This document shows positions 62,156-64,000 of a stretch of DNA of 64,000 nucleotides, piece after piece. The stretch's first letter is position 1, and each line of letters begins with the position of its first letter. The stretch is from an uncultured Pelagibacteraceae bacterium. Its GTDB lineage: Bacteria > Pseudomonadota > Alphaproteobacteria > Pelagibacterales > Pelagibacteraceae. The notes beneath the pieces were generated by a model. It did no database searches. It saw only the letters and a list, made by a program, of their open reading frames with translations, and had not been told where the DNA came from. The translations under genes were made by a program, and so were the position numbers. The DNA lies in NCBI GenBank assembly GCA_902633125.1, contig CACPEZ010000001.1, positions 186,001 to 250,000 of the forward strand. Direction: 5' to 3'.

Positions 62156-64000
62156 TTAGGCGCTTTTTTCTTTATTCTCTTCTTTTACTTCTTCAAAATC
62201 TGCATCAACAACGTTATCGTCTTTCGTATCTTCTTTCTTTGCGTCTTTTGGAGCATCTTCAGGTTTTGCACCTTGTTGTGATTTATAGATTGCTTCACCT
62301 AATTTCATAGATGCCTGAACCAAATCTTGTGTTTTCTTTTTAATTTCTTCAACATCAGTTCCTTTAAGGGCGTTTCTTAGATTTGCTGATGCATCTTCTA
62401 TAGCTTTTTTATCAGCATCAGAAACTTTGCTACCGTGTTCTTTTATATTTTTTTCAGTTGAGTGTATTAATGTATCCGCTTGGTTTCTTGCATCTACAGC
62501 TTCTCTTTTCTTCTTATCTTCTTCTTTGTTAGACTCTGCATCTTTTACCATTTGATTAATTTCTTCATCGCTTAATCCTCCAGATGCTTGAATTTGAATT
62601 TTTTGTTCTTTACCAGTTCCTTTGTCTTTAGCTGAGACATTTACAATACCATTTGCATCTATATCAAACGTTACTTCAATTTGCGGAACTCCCCTTGGTG
62701 CTGGAGCTATTCCTACTAATTCAAAATTTCCTAAAACTTTGTTATCAGATGCCATTTCTCTTTCACCTTGAAGAACTCTGATTGATACAGCGGGTTGATT
62801 ATCTTCAGCTGTTGAGAATACTTGACTCTTTTTTGTTGGAATTGTTGTATTTTTATCGATTAGTTTTGTTGATACACCACCTAAAGTTTCTATTCCTAAC
62901 GATAAAGGGGTTACATCCAAAAGTAATACATCTTTTACATCGCCTTGTAATACTCCAGCTTGTATTGCAGCACCCATTGCCACAACTTCATCAGGATTTA
63001 CAGATTTATTAGGATCTTTTCCGAAAAAATTTTTTACTTCCTCAATAACTTTTGGCATTCTAGTCATACCACCTACTAATACAATTTCATCCACTTCACT
63101 TGCAGATAAACCTGCGTCTTTTAGAGCAGTTTTACATGGTGGAATAGTTCTTGAGATTAGATCTTCTACCAAAGCTTCAAGCTTCGCTCTTGTCATCTTT
63201 AAGTTAATATGTTTTGGTCCAGTTTTATCCGCTGTTATAAATGGCAAATTTATTTCAGTTTGAGTTGCTGATGATAATTCTATTTTAGCTTTTTCAGCAG
63301 CTTCCTTAAGTCTTTGTAATGCCAATTTGTCAGATTTTAAATCAATACCATTTTCTTTTTTGAACTCTGATAAAAGATAATCAACTATTGCATTGTCAAA
63401 ATCTTCTCCACCTAAAAAAGTATCTCCATTGGTTGATTTTACCTCAAACACGCCATCCCCTAATTCAAGAATTGAAACATCAAATGTTCCTCCACCTAAA
63501 TCATAGACTGCTATTTTCTTGTTTGCTTTTTTGTCTAAACCATAAGCTAGAGATGCTGCTGTTGGCTCATTTATAATTCTTAAAACTTCAAGTCCAGCTA
63601 TTTTACCTGCATCTTTAGTAGCTTGTCTTTGAGCATCATTAAAATATGCTGGAACAGTTATAACTGCTTGTTTTACTTCAGAACCCAAATATTTTTCTGC
63701 AGTCTCTTTCATTTTTTGAAGTGTAAAAGCCGAAATTTGTGATGGTGAATATTTCTGACCCTTTGCTTCTATCCATGCATCACCTTTATCAGAATTTACT
63801 ATTTTAAAAGGAGCAGTTTCTACATCTTTTTTAACTGTTGGATCGTCAAAATTTCTTCCAATCAATCTTTTCACTGCAAATATTGTATTTTCAGGATTTG
63901 TAACAGCTTGTCTTTTTGCAGGTTGACCTATTAATTTCTCACCTTCATCTGTGAATGCAACAACTGAAGGTGTCGTTCTTGCCCCCTCAGCATTTTCCAA
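62156..64000 (-). CDS. dnaK: Molecular chaperone DnaK (5' end outside window)
   Basis: [49 protein letters not shown]. Confidence 0.98.
   Translation of the reverse strand: MENAEGARTTPSVVAFTDEGEKLIGQPAKRQAVTNPENTIFAVKRLIGRNFDDPTVKKDVETAPFKIVNSDKGDAWIEAKGQKYSPSQISAFTLQKMKETAEKYLGSEVKQAVITVPAYFNDAQRQATKDAGKIAGLEVLRIINEPTAASLAYGLDKKANKKIAVYDLGGGTFDVSILELGDGVFEVKSTNGDTFLGGEDFDNAIVDYLLSEFKKENGIDLKSDKLALQRLKEAAEKAKIELSSATQTEINLPFITADKTGPKHINLKMTRAKLEALVEDLISRTIPPCKTALKDAGLSASEVDEIVLVGGMTRMPKVIEEVKNFFGKDPNKSVNPDEVVAMGAAIQAGVLQGDVKDVLLLDVTPLSLGIETLGGVSTKLIDKNTTIPTKKSQVFSTAEDNQPAVSIRVLQGEREMASDNKVLGNFELVGIAPAPRGVPQIEVTFDIDANGIVNVSAKDKGTGKEQKIQIQASGGLSDEEINQMVKDAESNKEEDKKKREAVDARNQADTLIHSTEKNIKEHGSKVSDADKKAIEDASANLRNALKGTDVEEIKKKTQDLVQASMKLGEAIYKSQQGAKPEDAPKDAKKEDTKDDNVVDADFEEVKEENKEKSA

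Noticed and set aside
62782-63576. Leu/His-rich ORFs antisense to dnaK
   Set aside because: Chance shadows of the conserved dnaK coding sequence
1-64000. CRISPR arrays, IS elements, prophage, rRNA, classical defence systems or riboswitches
   Set aside because: No spaced direct-repeat array, transposase, integrase, rRNA or recognisable riboswitch core seen on reading; a covariance-model scan (Infernal/Rfam) would be needed to exclude small RNAs

Overview
The window is a compact, very AT-rich alphaproteobacterial chromosome segment. Gene content and style point to Pelagibacterales/SAR11; this is inferred from protein similarity recalled from memory, not from a search. It is almost entirely housekeeping genes: folD, hemDC, tsaD, acs with a DUF4212/Na+-solute symporter pair, rpe, purH, tRNA-Gly, ftsK-lolA, a TRAP transporter, his genes, hslVU, secB, dnaQ-coaE-aroE-maf-ppsR, hemEHJ, rho-mnmE-mnmG-rsmG-parAB, holA-lptE-leuS, a porin, dapB and dnaJK. 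I saw no CRISPR array, IS element or prophage. The main observations are: (1) a probable oriC between ppsR and hemE, with a perfect parS inside rsmG about 8 kb away; (2) short ORFs missing from the ORF track, including a probable 39-aa ArfA and a 48-aa membrane protein coupled by an ATGA overlap; (3) extreme compaction, with convergent stops sharing TTAA/CTAA/TAGCTA and a divergent pair whose start codons form one ATGCAT; (4) EF-hand-like loops in a Na+/solute symporter and an orphan pilin; (5) an RpoH-like promoter abutting hslV; (6) an uncharacterised gene cluster downstream of hisE; (7) accessory genes (FkbM methyltransferase, sulfotransferase, SDR) inside otherwise conserved gene orders. 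I did not find a clearly new multi-gene defence-type system.
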